Below, one piece after another: positions 12,607-24,917 of a stretch of DNA of 64,000 bases. Source of the DNA: Paraphysomonas bandaiensis (Eukaryota; Chrysophyceae); NCBI GenBank assembly GCA_965644295.1, contig CBFFRP010000434.1, positions 62,001 through 126,000 of the forward strand, given 5' to 3'. The notes under the pieces were generated by a model. The model did no database searches, was not told the DNA's origin, and worked only from the letters and a program-made list of their open reading frames with translations. Both the position numbers and the translations under genes were made by a program. Each line of letters begins with the position of its first letter. Position 1 is the stretch's first letter.

Positions 12607-13615
12607 ATGTCGATAACTTCTACTGGTGGTCTCACTATCAAGAGCATATGGAGTAAGGCTGGATTCGCCTCCAGGTGATATGTGTGCTCTAGGAGAGTTG
12701 TAGTTTGCTATTTTGTATGTTGGTATGGTGAACACAGCACTATGTGAGGCATTTGTGATGTTTCTAATCACCACTGTTGATTGTAGTGTCCACGTCAAGG
12801 GGATTGGTAAGCAATGTGATCTTCTCTTCGACTGTGGCATAGTTGAAGAGCTGAACCTCTCTGCTCGTCACGTATTCATCACACACGGTCATGTGGATCA
12901 TATCGGGGCATGTATTTCCCATGCCAGGGCTAGAAGCTTGATCTCTCGATATGCTACCAACTATTATGTTCCACATAACTGTGTGGAGGCACTACACGCT
13001 GCGAAGGCTGCGTTCGAAGCATTGGATCAAAAAGAAATTCCCATGAACATCGTTGGTATGGATTATCTTTCTCCTGTTGATATATCGCAGGAATATAAAG
13101 TGTTTGCCTTTCCCACTGCTCATCGCATTGCAAGCCAAGGATACGGTATCATACACAAGAAAATTGGGGGCCTGTTGACTGAGTTTTCATGTTGTACGCG
13201 TGATGAACTCAAGATTTTGCGGAAGCAGGGCAAGCAATTGAATTCTGTCACTGAGAATATTGAGTTTGTGTATACTGGCGATAGCGTCTTGAGGGGACTA
13301 CTATTGCCTGATTTTGATTTTGTGTTGAAAGCTGAGATTCTAGTCATGGAATTGACGTATCTGGATGGAGATCGTGATAAGGCCGAAAAACATAAGCACA
13401 TCCACATTGATGATTTTGTGGAAAACTATTCGCTATTTCGAAATAAACAGATTATATTTGTACACCTGTCGTCGAAGTATGCCCCTCCTTCGCGGGCTTT
13501 ACGTATACTACGGGAACGGTTGCCGCCAGCAGTTCTGGATAAGTGTGCTGTAGCCTTAAGGAGCTTTGGACATGAAGATATGGTATGCCCTCTAGGCTCA
13601 ACGATTGCGCTGTAA
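12607..13615 (+). CDS. Short-form tRNase Z (plant TRZ1-like)
   Basis: Two exons, 12607-12674 and 12787-13615, with a 112-bp intron, give 298 residues. The enzyme removes 3' trailers from precursor tRNAs. The metallo-beta-lactamase core is clear: FDCG, the zinc motif HxHxDH at 56-61 (FITHGHVDHIGA), then QGYGI, a Gly-rich flexible-arm-like region, YTGDS, VMELTYLD, the His-containing HIHIDDFVEN and a FVHLSSKY segment. Length and motif order match the short, single-domain form of plants and protists rather than the long ELAC2 form. I reject the longer unspliced reading that starts upstream of 12725, because splicing the SITSTGGLTIKSIWSKAGFA exon onto SVHVKGIGKQCDLLFDCG restores the family N-terminus, which the unspliced reading lacks. 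It probably acts in the nucleus or cytoplasm, as there is no obvious organelle presequence. Confidence 0.9.
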
Positions 13616-14388
13616 ATTCGTATTCAATGTAATATAAGTACTGAGTGTTAATAAAATATGATTATTTTTTATAATTATATACTAAATAGGTGCTAATATT
13701 TTGCCAATGTATTGTCAGTCTGAATTCTGAATTTTGTCAAGATAATAGTTGTACTAATGAAGCCTTCACCTTAGCAAAGATATATATATTTCAAGAGTAC
13801 AATATCAATATGTGTGTGAGGCCGAATTGTGAACCTCTGGCCTTGATTTTATTCCATATATACGTATGACTCTAATTAGTATTCTAATTCTCTAAGTAAG
13901 TAGATTACATTCTCATACGGAATATTGAAATACTGAGTCAATTTTTTGTAAATATGAATTGTCAGCAATAATGTAAACTAATCACAGGGAGTAGCAACTG
14001 ATCATTCTAGCTTACAACGGACAGCATAATTCGTTTACTGATTGGCTCAGAACGTTACAAACATTGCACCATCGGCTTTTCGGCATTTCTCCAGTGGAAC
14101 GTATCGGCAGCCAGCATCATAGTTTTCGGAAATGAATTGAAGCAAAAATGCTCTCTATTACTGATGTAAAACTACAGCGGAAATACGGATAGTTGTTGTC
14201 TCAATATTAGAGGCATCTTTGAACAAAAATATACAAAGGATGCCGATACGAAAATGGAACTTATAATGTTGAAACAAGTAAATGGCACAATTATATCTTC
14301 TCCTCCAACCACATAAGATTACTTTAAATTCATGCCACTAGATTTTTACATCTCATCTAGTGGAAGTAAAAGCGCAAACTCATATCAA
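13616..14388. other. Convergent intergenic region
   Basis: Lies between the 3' ends of tRNase Z (+) and prolyl hydroxylase (-). An aataaa signal occurs near 13651. No gene, RNA or repeat is apparent, and GTAC sites are at background. Confidence 0.4.
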
Positions 14389-16072
14389 CTAGAGCTCTGA
14401 GAAATAAGAAATATCTCTTTTTTCAGGTGGAGGCATGCCGTTATCGGTATTAAATAATGGTGGTGTAAACAAACCTCGGGAGGAATGACTGCCACTAGAG
14501 TCGATACTGCCAACAACTCTCGGTGGAGCGCCATCTGCTATCAATTCGTTTGTCGTAATGGCCTGACACAGATAACAACTATATCACGACCGATACAAGA
14601 ATAACGTATTCATATGTACATAACCCATGCGTATCTAGTGTGTCTCTTCAATTAATACTAACCTCCCCGCTATATCTGCTTCCTCGCTTTTCCACACAAC
14701 CGTCGTGCCAGTTTGGAGGAACCGCATACACCAAATCCTATATTATCGTTAAACTTCAGACCAAATATAGAACAACAAATCAGTAATATCTAGCGTGGTG
14801 TTGAACATCACTTCCCATTCCAGACCATACCACATCAAGTGCTACACTGTGTCATGATATACGAAGGAGAACGGTGTAAGAGATGAGACAACAGTGCCAC
14901 TTACATCATACTTATACCCCCATTCATCACGATGCAACGGCTACAACGATGAGACATTTATTAAGTATTTAACAAGTGTATGTATACAATTTCTACCATG
15001 TAGTGGACAAATAGGGAAGCATAGTGGTGACCCTTCAACTTCCGTCGTCGACCATGCAAACACTTCGCACTTTCGTAAAATAACGTCTGAAACAGAAAAT
15101 TAAGAATTACAGCATCAGCGACAAAAATCAAAATCAGAGATACGAATAAGTAATAAATTGAAAAACTCAATCAGCTCACCTCTCCAACTTGTAGGTTCAT
15201 TTCTTGGATCCGTCCTGTGCTGTGGTCTTCAATTTCTATCGGCCATGGTTCACTATCATTTGAGTACGAATGACTAACATGAACTATTGCCGACACAATA
15301 ATATTCTCCACCTAGAATCGATAAAGAATGTCAAACATGTATTTACAATGAGCGAATGATATTTTTCACACAGAGTATCGAATCTTACACAGTACATGTC
15401 ACCAAAGCATACCTTGTCGTGATGCATTGCCAAGGAAGCTCCATCTCTATACGCACGAATGCCATATACTCTGACTGGAACCAGCTCTATCCCTGACCAA
15501 TTCTCCATATATGGCTTCAGCTGAACCAACACCTCCTCGCCTAGATCACGAGGGAATTGCAGGAACTTCTGACGTTTACCAGGTTCGTAATATACATCAT
15601 TTACCATCCAAGTTTCCTCCTCATATCGATCAAGTTTCGAAAGATATCTAGACAAATAGTTTGAAATAATCTTATGCACACTATGAGGAGTTTTTATGAT
15701 TTCAAAGCCTCGTGGAGTGAATGACGGTATCAGTCTCCCTTGAACGTGCTGGATCCTGCACCAAATCGTCAGTCACAGTAGATTGAGGCAATATAACACT
15801 AACCATGAATTCCACCGCTCATCCAGAGCAGGTATATCTGTCATGATGTCGTCCAGCTGTCGTCTCATGGCATCCCTGTACTCGGCAGTTTCGTTTTGCC
15901 ACACAGGAGGCCACACTCCATGCCTGCTGCGCCACTCCCTCACACGATCTTCTTCACTGATAATGAGCACCGATAGACCGCTGACTAACAGAGAATATAC
16001 GAAGATTAAAGTCAGGAAACTCATAGACGTAGGTAGAAATGTGTACTTAGAGATCGTGGAGTCTAGGGCCAT
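14389..16072 (-). CDS. Membrane-anchored prolyl 4-hydroxylase-like protein
   Basis: Seven exons (16072-15804, 15755-15413, 15311-15180, 15086-14997, 14940-14905, 14737-14663, 14562-14389) sum to 1119 nt, or 372 residues. It is a 2-oxoglutarate/Fe(II) dioxygenase of the prolyl 4-hydroxylase alpha type. A signal-anchor (about residues 10-38) should place the catalytic domain in the ER or Golgi lumen. Iron ligands are His201 and Asp203 in LAMHHDK and the distal His259 in YESAKCLHGRRRKLKG; VRVYGIRAYRDGASLAMH precedes them as usual. The position normally holding the 2-oxoglutarate Lys (His+10) reads His, with Lys264 and Lys266 nearby, as seen in some protist members. The C-terminal tail after PPNWHDG is low-complexity. 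The natural substrate is probably a secreted Pro-rich or collagen-like protein. It is divergent with the helicase gene. Confidence 0.88.
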
Positions 16073-16418
16073 ATGTACTGAGCTGAAATATCTAGATATG
16101 TACTAGCATATCCAGCCCTACCATGCATGGTATGCTACACTCTGTACATCTGCACTCTTTGGGATCTGTTCCGAAAGTACTCCAGGTGTTAGTGTACTTG
16201 TACAAACTCTAGGAGTACATATTTACCTCATATTGGTACAGTACATAAACTGAGAGTTTTTTGTGTAGGACACTCTGAAGTGGACTCTGGACTTCGTTCA
16301 TATGACGGTGAATGAAGGTAGGTACATAGATAGATGTATGTGTAGGTAAATATACGGGTTGCTATCAGTGCTACGTGCTACTGCTATTACTCATTATTAT
16401 CCACCTCTTGTAGCCGAT
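16073..16418. promoter_or_regulatory. GTAC-dense bidirectional promoter region
   Basis: This 346-bp interval lies between prolyl hydroxylase (-) and the IGHMBP2-like helicase (+). I count nine GTAC sites between 16073 and 16260, some paired as gtgtacttgtac and ggtacagtac. Chance predicts fewer than one in that length. Confidence 0.55.
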
Positions 16419-19400
16419 ATGACTCGTATAGATGGCTGGTGCGAAGAGCAGAGACGTCTTCTTTTACTTGAAAGGGATGCGGAGCGAGAGCAGTTGTCCG
16501 ACAAACTATCATCTCTATCTCCTAGTGAGTGCCAGGAGCTCGGTCTGTCTCTGCTCTCTCTTCAGGTAGAGTCCTCCTTCACCTCTCTATACGGCCGGGT
16601 CAAGTACCACATACAACGCCGTGATAAAAAGGAGCTTCCGACGCACTCTTTTAAGGCGGGAGATGAGGCAGAGCTGTATTCTGCGAGGCGGAAATCTGCA
16701 GCAGTGGATTCCTCTATTGTGTCTGGAATTATATCGAGAGTATCTGCTACTTTTATAGAAATGGTTTGCGAAGATGGAGACGAGGTACTTCATCTGTTAT
16801 CTCTGGTCACTTGCAGCCTCTATATACACTGTGTATAACTATTGCACTATCTTATCAATGTTATTCTTGTGTGACGTGTAGTATGTGTCATATAGACAGA
16901 CTTGGTACCTCCCTTACGACTAGACCTTCGCTCATCCGAAGCTACACACACAAAGGTATTTGTTCCTTCAGATGTACTATTTTATCCTCACCATCTATAT
17001 CGCAGCTAATGCATGCGCTGAATGATTTGGGAAATATATCAGAGAGCCCAGCATGGCCTTTGGTGGACTTACTATTCGGTGAAGTTCCGCTACCTGAGGA
17101 TCCTGTTGTTCCTATTAGCCCATTCAACTCCAAACTCAACGAGTCCCAGGTAGACCATGGCTGATATGGTTAGTGAAATGAATGAACATTGAAAACTTAG
17201 ATACAAGCCATCGAGTACGCACTGAGTGCGAGTCGCCTGTCACTGATACACGGTCCGCCAGGTACCGGCAAGACTACTGCTGTAGTGGAATTAATTCTGC
17301 AGGTAGTTTGATCGGCCGTTAAGGCTTATTAGTTGTTTCTGCTGTACGAAATGACTATTAAAATCGTATATTTGATTATAGGCTGTAAGAAAGGGCCAGA
17401 AGTTGCTGGTATGCGCGCCTTCCAACGTCGCCATTGACAATATTCTCGAAAGACTTGTGAACCTGTCAGAGACCGCTCAAAACGATGGATCTTCACATGT
17501 CAACATAGTTCGATTAGGTATGTATCTTAGTATCAACACCTGGAGGGTAGTTTATTGTCATGATTTGTTATGTGTACAGTAGCAATGAGCTTGTGTTGGT
17601 TTTGTTCATGCTGCTGCGGCAGTGACATTGATATCTATTAAATTTTGTACATGTGATGTTGCTCAGTAGAAATAGTAGCGCGTGTGTTTTAACTGTGTGC
17701 TTGGACAGCTGGTGTTAAGTTGTAATTTGATATATGTTGCTAGGACATCCCGCAAGGATGTCTGATGCGGTACATCGCCACTGCTTGGATGCACTGGTAT
17801 CGGCTGATGAGGGTACGGAGATAGTACACGACGTTCGCAGAGACATTGATCAGGCGCGAAGGTAATTAGACAGATTGTCACGTGAATCTAAATAAAATCG
17901 AACTGATGTTGAAGTGGTGCTTGTTATACTGGTCAAATTTTTGGCCACCTGATACCCAATAATTATATTTAAGTGTCAATCAATACCAGGCAACTAATGA
18001 AAGTTAAGTCCAAGAAGGATAAAGACAAAAACAGAATGAGGGAATTACAAGTGGATATTCGCGCACTTCGGAAGGAAGTTCGTCAACGAGAGGTCTGTTC
18101 ACTTTACAGTCATGCAAGAAGATCAGTGATTTATACTATATTGACCCCAGTATTAGAGTTAATAGATTATGTCAGACGATAGTGAGATTCATTCAATCTG
18201 CAGTATTTCAAACAATCTTAAATACGAATATACTGACATGGATGTCGTAGGATAAGGTTATTAAAGGCATCATCAGCAGTCGAAATGTCGTTATGTGTAC
18301 GTGTGTTGGTGCTAGTTCAAGACTCTTAAGGGGTTGTGAATTTGATGCGGTTGTTATTGATGAAGCTGCACAGGCACTTGAAGCCTCGTGTTGGATTCCT
18401 ATGTTGCATTCCGCCAAGGTGAATGTGATGCTGTGCAGATTTATATTGATTGTTGTGTGTGTATTGTCTTCCACTGTGTCTGCCAGCTAACAAACCGCAC
18501 AGGTAATATTAGCTGGCGACCACTGTCAGCTGCCTCCAACCATCAAGTCCACTGAAGCCGAAAGATCTGGTCTTGCAGTGACTTTATTTGAACGAATAGT
18601 GAAAAATGAGCGGCTAAAGATTTGCTCTCATCTGCTGGATATTCAGTACCGTATGAACAGGTAATAGATTGTAAGCACGTGTTTGTGTTGAATGTATGTT
18701 GTTGTAGAGAAATAAGCGACTGGGCTTCACGTGCGATGTACCACGGCCGTCTGCGTCCTCACGAGAGCAATTCTGCGCATTCTCTCTTTGATTTGAAATT
18801 GTCTACACCTCAGTCTAAATGTGGAGGGAGTGCCGTACAACCTTCATCTGAAGTGAGTAGTCATTTAGGCGACCCAGATCTGGATGAATTGTCTAAGACT
18901 ATCATGCTATTGGTGGATACAGCGGGGTGTAATATGGAAGAGGAGTCTGCGCGAGGCGGGTCTCATCGTAATCCTCAGGAAGCTGAAATTGTTGTTGCCC
19001 ATGTACACCAATTATACAAATTGGGCCTGAGACCGGACCAGATCGGTGTTATCACCCCTTACAACGGTCAGATCGAAGTGCTGCGGGAGATGTTTGCCTC
19101 AAAAGCGGATACTGTTTGTGCAACGGGGGATGGCGCTGATAACGTTATAGGTGCGAGTTAGATATTGAGGGTACATGATGAAATTTGCACGATTTGTATA
19201 TTTAAGTCTCAGTAAGATATTTTGATGCCGTAGTTTAAGTGGTGCTATACATAAGTTTTGTACACCCTCTTAACTTATCTTGTAATATAGCCAAAGACAA
19301 AGGCTCTGGTTTGGAGATTCGAACTGTTGATGGTAAGTTGCTTCCCGGTGTATATTGGTGCATTTTTCAATTTTTTGACGCCGCTGGTATTCATCCAATA

Positions 19401-21157
19401 GCTAGGTTTTTATTTTGTTGGATTGTGTATATACATATAGAACTGGCGCTTGATGTGTTCTATAATGTAGGATTTCAAGGTGGCGAGAAGGAAGCCATTA
19501 TACTTTCGTTGGTGCGTTCAAATCCCAACAGAGAAGTTGGTTTCCTGGCAGAGAATAGACGGATCAACGTCGCCGTCACTCGGGCGAAGCGGCATCTGGC
19601 TGTAGTATGTGACACTGACACCTGTTCTAACGATAAGTTCATCGGCCACCTCCTGTCGCATGTGAGCGAGAGGGGCGACCATCGGAGCGCTGTTGAATAC
19701 ATGCAATCCATCCAACCAATTCCACTTCCTACTATTCCGGATGAAGTAGTATGGGAGAATGTTTCAGCATTGCCTCCCCCGTTACAATCCAATGACGATT
19801 CAGTTGCATCAGTTGCGCCGACCACCGCCGTGAAAAACCCGAAGAAGCAGCCTAAAGCTGTTGCTCCATTCGTTGGCACGAAGAAGAAACCTCAGTCTAA
19901 AGAAAACAAAAAATCTCCCCTTGTAAGTGCATCGCATGAGCCACCGATAGTGCCCAGCACTGTTGAGCAGAAAGACATATTCGCGTCACATATCCGCAAT
20001 ATGTTGCTGTACTTGGCAACACGTCGTTTAGAGGGAGGAATCATTGGAACTGGAGCGGCGAGGATATTATGTAGTAACACATCCGCTCTGATGTCGTTTC
20101 GTTCTGATACCGGTTCGAATGCTAGTGATGTATCGGTAAATGATGAGGATTGTGAAGCACCAGTGAAAGCTAGGTTGAATTTGTACTCAAGTCTAATTAC
20201 ACCCAACCCTAACATGAAGTCGAATGTCCCTTCCCATACTAGGCCCAGTGCTGAACATTTAGTGTTTCCATCGAAATTGACATCTCATCAACGGCTGGTT
20301 ATTCATACCGTGGCTGAAGAAATAAATTCGATGCCTGATAGTCTAGTTGGGGATACGCGAGGACTGTTGCTACATTCGTCTGAAGGAGAAAATGAATCCA
20401 GAAGGATTGAAGTAAAGGTTGTTTTTCCGTCTAACAAAACTGATGCCAGTGGTGGGTTGGAAAATGTAACAGGAAAGGATTTGGATCACGAGAATATATA
20501 TGGTGAAATATCTTCGGATTCTGACGATGGAATATCAATTCATGAAAAAGGAGAAGTGTCGATAGAAACACCCGACTTGTCCCGCAAACAGAATTCCAAG
20601 CCGAAGAAGAAACCAAAGAAAAAAAAATCTTCAACTGGGAGTCAGGAAGAGAAAATCGTCGCTCACTGCCGTTCAGATATGAGTGAAATGGAACTACTGG
20701 ATGCAGCCATAAAAAGCAATGAGGTTGCTAACCTGATGCTATATTAATGTATATTTGATAAAGTTGCTTAGGATTGTATTGATAGTGATTATGCACTTAT
20801 ATTTGCAAGTGGTTGCTAACAATGTGTGTCAGGATTACTCTGAGTATCGAAAATATCGCGTTGCAAGTGTCCCGATGCCGAATTATGATAAAGTGAAGGC
20901 TGCAGAGTCTTTGCGGAGGCAAATATCGCAGTCACAAAATGCCAGGTACTGCATTCCGATCGTCATATGCGAAGATCATATTGTATGCGTCTCTTTTATG
21001 ACAAAAAGAACTAAATTGCGCTGATATAATGTTGCCGTTTAGGGCTGGGGAGTCCAAGAGCAAGGAGTCAGATGCCAAGAAGAGCAGTTCTTCTAGGAAA
21101 AAAATAGTAAAGAAACCACCCAGAAATTTTGGTGGTGGTAGATTGGGTGGATCTTAG
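16419..21157 (+). CDS. IGHMBP2/SMUBP2-like superfamily 1 helicase
   Basis: Fourteen exons sum to 3321 nt, or 1,106 residues: 16419-16784, 16896-16955, 17006-17149, 17201-17302, 17382-17517, 17744-17861, 17990-18092, 18251-18418, 18503-18660, 18708-19150, 19291-19332, 19471-20723, 20833-20945, 21043-21157. It is an Upf1-like 5'-3' RNA/DNA helicase, which in animals is linked to ribosome and tRNA function. Visible motifs: Walker A GPPGTGKT (208-215), DEAA box (380-383) in [58 protein letters not shown] and [10 protein letters not shown]. The N-terminal RecA-insert residues align with IGHMBP2 throughout. An R3H single-strand nucleic-acid domain follows at about 875-940 ([15 protein letters not shown]), then a Lys-rich tail. 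I see no AN1 zinc finger. The joins at exons 1-2 and 12-13 use weaker sites and are the least certain. Confidence 0.93.
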
Positions 21158-21478
21158 ATACTCTTCTGACTGCTGTATTTTTTATTTGTTTGTGTTCTAG
21201 TAGCTGCGTGAATATCCATTGAATATATTAATATAAATTAGAAATACTTTCGCGTTTTATTTAATGTGTAAACTATATATTTTCTCGCCACCGTACATAT
21301 GTGCTAGCAACCTGTCATATATACTCCAAACAGTCGTTATGTCGTAATTGATGTATGCTTTCATCGCCAAGGAATTTTTCCTACACTTTATATCGGTAAA
21401 GAATACAGAAAATACTAGGGCTAAGTAACAATATATTGATTGGCGGACCGGCCAAGAATTTCATCAAAACTGTTTTCG

Positions 21479-22140
21479 TTAACCCTCAACAAAGCCGGAC
21501 TCGCACTTTTTCGTGGTGTTCTGGGGGAAAGTTTCGGAGAGATTCTCTCTGCGAAACTAACGTGAGCTACAAACATAGACAGCAGATATTGTTCTGACCA
21601 CTCATAGCGAATTGCTTGTGTGGATCACAGGACACAAATATAAGTGTCACTTATGTAGACGTCTTTGGGCCTGTTAGAAAGTGACATTTTTAGTAATAAG
21701 ACCTTCGTTAACACTTATATAGAATATTATATAATTATAAGAGTTACCATACTTCATTCATTGACATTCACCAACTCTTTTTATCTCTGCTACACCAACC
21801 ATTTCTAGTACGATCTTACATCGTCACTATCTTGTACAGTCAGTATATTTCAGTTTCATCACTACAATGGCTATCATATTATTGGTTCTCATACTACAGC
21901 TAGCTACTACTGTATTCTTTGAGTAACGGATATAATTCTAATATCTTTGAAACTACAGCTTTTAATTGCTCACAAACAGCAAAACTCAACAGGGCCTTGA
22001 CAAATAAACAGACATGGGCCCACCTCAATAGCATCCGGGGTATTGGGCTGCCTACTGCAGTCAAGCATCCGGGATAGATCACCTTTAGGACAGAGTTGCA
22101 CCTTGGTGCTTGCGGTGACAAACAAGCAGCTTTCTTAAAT
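21479..22140 (+). repeat. R1 interspersed repeat, copy A
   Basis: This is the first of four related copies in the window. It has the front half (ctcaacaaag, cggactcgcac, ttcgtggtgtt, gtctttgggcc) and the rear half (aataaacag, gggcccacct, caccttggtgcttgcgg). The two halves are separated only by the solo LTR. Confidence 0.7.
21672..21991. mobile_element. Solo LTR, 320 bp, 5-bp target duplication GGGCC
   Basis: The segment starts TGTTAGA, ends CTCAACA, and is flanked on both sides by GGGCC (21667-21671 and 21992-21996). TG...CA ends with a 5-bp duplication are the signature of an LTR retrotransposon long terminal repeat. The empty site is visible in the related repeat at 43573-43600, where gtctttgggcc runs straight into ctgacgaataaac, while here the same sequence resumes after the insert. 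A TATA-like stretch lies near 21716. No internal coding region remains, so recombination between two LTRs probably deleted it. Confidence 0.8.
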
Positions 22141-22482
22141 ATTAATGACTACTAGTACTAAAAATGAAATCTACGGATGTGCTTACTTTCTGATCAATGA
22201 TACTACTATATTGCAATAATATTACCTCCATCAATAGTATTGATGGAACGCTATCAAACAATAGTATTGCAATATATTGTTACCGAACCCTGGATAATAT
22301 AAATAGTATTAAAACTTAAAGCAATTTTTACTTGAACCCTCAAGTCCTTTAAAATCTAAATATCGTTTCATTTAGCACGACAGCTATAAACCCGTCAGTA
22401 AAATATCTTTGTGTACTGTACTAATTAATAATAACTTCTATAATGGCCTACAAATTAGTATACATATACTGTTTAGAATTGC

Positions 22483-23814
22483 TCATATCAAATTCAATGT
22501 AAACATTTTGTTTTTATAACTATCCCTGACGAACTTAGTTAAATCATACCATAAAGCTTGAAACAAAAATGGAGTGTACCCATAGTGTGTACAGTCTGTG
22601 GACCAGCCAGTAGCACCTGACTCAGGATGCATGTCGTACAGTGGGGCCGTTACAGCAGAAGGGTCATACCATCCTATCAGCTCCATCCATTTCGGATTTA
22701 TTTTCTCGAGAGCATCTTTAAACAATACGCTATCAGGATGTTCTGTTACAGGTGATATCAATCTATCGCATATAGGAAATTTGCCGTTGCGAGCACGTTC
22801 GGATCGATATAATCCCCTGTGATTTGGAAAATGTTGGTTCAATGGCGACATAACCATTAAGGCACTGCCCTTCAATGATATTTCTTTAGCAGCGTCCAAT
22901 ATAGCACGGGCCAAGGGCAAATACTCATCAGTTGTTTTTACTATAATTGGAAGTAAAAATATATGCAGGGTATTGCCACTAACCATATTGGTGCGAATTG
23001 ACTTTCTCGTATACCAATATATACGTCTGAGTATTAAATCTTTGCGAACTGACTGATTATTATATTGATCAATATCCGGTATATTAGTCGTCATATTGTA
23101 AGTGCCTAATAACCCAGTGAAAGTTTTAGGTTTGTACATGCATACATATTGAGTCTCATCGGAAGGTGGCAACACCACATGAGCACAGGTAGCTTTTGAA
23201 CTTGAGTAATACCGAGCCGCACCATGTCGGTACGTAACACGATGACCGTGCTGGCGATGAATGCCACACAGAAGATGCTGTGCAAGCTGAATGGCCATAG
23301 AATCTCCAGCGAAAGCTCCAAACTCAAAACCTGCATTTCTCAGAGCAACTAGAAAATCCAGCTCGTAGCCGTATCGACTGGAAGGTAAATGGGCCCAGTA
23401 CTTCCACAAGGAAGTGCGGTTAGACACACTTCTGCACTTGCGTCTTGTATTTATACATACACCAGTATCAATCATTTGTTGTCTGGCTCCTAACCAGCAC
23501 CGCTTGTGCAGCGACTCATAGCTCGAGTCTACCACATGAATACATGACGGCTGCTTAAATATGCTCTCTGTGTCCTGAATGAGTCCCTCATTAGAGGCCT
23601 GCAGTAGGCACAGCTCGTATGGGTATAGAAACTTATGCAGCAGTGCGGGTGGTGCATGGGTCCAAGTGTAGGGCTCGGCGGCTGCATATGATCTGTGGGG
23701 TCTCCACCCCCCCACCTCCATGCCCCCGTCACCATCATCCACCCACACACTATCAGGGTATGCATAGGAGACGACATACATCAGATAGATGCACGCGCAT
23801 ACACACACACGCAT
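22483..23814 (-). CDS. Secreted PC-esterase-like (SGNH/GDS) protein
   Basis: A single-exon gene of 443 residues, unusual among intron-rich neighbours. I chose the ATG at 23814 because it opens a signal peptide (MRVCVCACIYLMYVVSYA); an in-frame ATG at 23868 would add 18 residues ahead of it. The catalytic-type motif FGAFAGDSMAIQ carries the nucleophile Ser (GDS at about 170-172). A C-terminal DCTHYGY supplies the Asp-x-x-His pair (407/410). This GDS plus DxxH pairing is that of the PC-esterase / trichome-birefringence-like / CASD1 group, which add or remove O-acetyl groups on glycans. Cysteines and several N-x-S/T sites suit a secretory or Golgi protein. Activity on polysaccharide acetyl groups is inference. 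It shares a dense GTAC promoter region with the next gene. Confidence 0.75.
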   Translation of the reverse strand: MRVCVCACIYLMYVVSYAYPDSVWVDDGDGGMEVGGWRPHRSYAAAEPYTWTHAPPALLHKFLYPYELCLLQASNEGLIQDTESIFKQPSCIHVVDSSYESLHKRCWLGARQQMIDTGVCINTRRKCRSVSNRTSLWKYWAHLPSSRYGYELDFLVALRNAGFEFGAFAGDSMAIQLAQHLLCGIHRQHGHRVTYRHGAARYYSSSKATCAHVVLPPSDETQYVCMYKPKTFTGLLGTYNMTTNIPDIDQYNNQSVRKDLILRRIYWYTRKSIRTNMVSGNTLHIFLLPIIVKTTDEYLPLARAILDAAKEISLKGSALMVMSPLNQHFPNHRGLYRSERARNGKFPICDRLISPVTEHPDSVLFKDALEKINPKWMELIGWYDPSAVTAPLYDMHPESGATGWSTDCTHYGYTPFLFQALWYDLTKFVRDSYKNKMFTLNLI

Positions 23815-24143
23815 TGTGTGCTGGCGATACACGGGATATATCTGCTGTGCCTGTGCGTGGAGATGCATCTATATGGCGTGCCTCAGAAGCATGACGTGAC
23901 CAGATACTCCTGCGCTGTACCGATGGGTGTACCATGCTGTACGTGTGTATTGAACTGCACTGCTGTACATCAGTACACCCCAGAATATCATGGTACTTCT
24001 GTACAGCTGCGGATGTACCATTGCACGATAGTAGTACAGTACGGTCCAGTAACGGTGAGAGCATGGACAATTGCATGTATATACACAGCGGTGTACATGG
24101 TGACGCCTGTCTGTCATATCCTCATTCTAGGACAATTTGAAGA
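23815..24143. promoter_or_regulatory. GTAC-dense bidirectional promoter region
   Basis: This 329-bp interval lies between the esterase-like gene (-) and the methyltransferase-fold gene (+). I count eleven GTAC sites, including ctgtacagc, gctgtacatcagtacac and agtagtacagtacgg. Chance predicts about one. Confidence 0.6.
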
Positions 24144-24917
24144 ATGAATGCTTACCCTTTTGCAAACCCGGACCCGAGTGACCTGAGCAGGTACTCAGTG
24201 AGTGTATTTAAAGCATCTAAGGCGCAGGATTTAATAAAAGACTCTCTGTCGGTATGTGAGAGTGTTTGCTCATCACTTGTCGTGCTCTCGTAACGGTTAG
24301 TCGCAGTGCTTTCTAGAATGGCCATTTGAGGTGCTGTGTTTCTGTTTGAAGTACATCGAAGAGTTTTATGGGGCCAAGTACAATGAGATGATATTTACGG
24401 ACTGTATGGGCATCGGCATGCAGGCAGCTGTCATTGCTTCTACATTCTCGTTCAAGGAAGTTATTACCATTGAGTTATCTGAGGAGGATACCAAGCGCAC
24501 ACAGAAAATTATTAAAGAATGTGCGGTTGACTTACCCAGCATAGTGGTGAGAGTGGGTAGAGTACAGGTAAATGCGATGTGGCAACTGCATCGAACCAAT
24601 CTCTGATTCTAGATGTTTGATGTGATTCTAATCAGTTATCTTTGTCAACTTTTGTTGAATTAACCACCTGCTTCTAGGATTACTTTGTAGTCAACGCTGA
24701 CATTGTCTATATGGATTGCAACATATTAGGACCTCTACTGGATGAAGGAATATTCTTAAAAATATTTTTTCGTTGCTGTGAAAACTTGCAATATGGAACG
24801 TTTCTGATACTGCTGACTAGATATTCGAACCATGAGTTTGAGAAGAATGGGTTTGAGCTGTTGTTGCACAAACAGAGTAGGTTGTATAATAGTATGTGGA
24901 TTTGTAGAAAGCTGTAA
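24144..24917 (+). CDS. Dot1-like class I SAM methyltransferase-fold protein
   Basis: Three exons, 24144-24251, 24307-24567 and 24678-24917, give 202 residues. The core reads MIFTDCMGIGMQAAVIAS followed by VITIELSEED. That is the D-x-G-x-G SAM-binding motif I with an acidic residue ending strand 2, as in Dot1 histone H3K79 methyltransferases and related Rossmann methyltransferases. A strand ADIVYMDCNILGPLLDE sits where Dot1 has its substrate and SAM loop. The first Gly of the motif is replaced by Cys-Met, so activity is uncertain. There is no DNA-binding or nuclear signal, and the protein is short compared with full Dot1 enzymes. The substrate cannot be read from sequence. It ends in ICRKL without a further intron. 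Confidence 0.7.

Larger units (their letters stand above)
21416..22292 (+). mobile_element. hAT-like non-autonomous element carrying nested insertions
   Basis: Inverted ends begin AGGG at 21417 and finish CCCT at 22291. Read inward from each end they share the 14-base core GTAACAATATATTG, and 19 of the first 22 bases match. The flanks gaaaatac and gataatat agree at 6 of 8 bases, a possible decayed hAT duplication. The right terminal 150 bp and the left terminal 40 bp are homologous, in inverted orientation, to the ends of the broken hAT transposon at 47150-48375, so this is a deletion derivative of that family. Its interior has been replaced by the interspersed repeat described here as R1 (about 21479-22140), itself interrupted by a solo LTR. 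Confidence 0.7.

Noticed and set aside
12713-13615. Unspliced 300-codon reading of tRNase Z
   Set aside because: It would begin at a TTG, and its first residues do not fit the family. Splicing from 12674 to 12787 restores the expected N-terminus.
23695-24147. 150-codon plus-strand open frame over the esterase/methyltransferase promoter
   Set aside because: It overlaps the real minus-strand gene and the GTAC-rich interval and has no recognisable domain.
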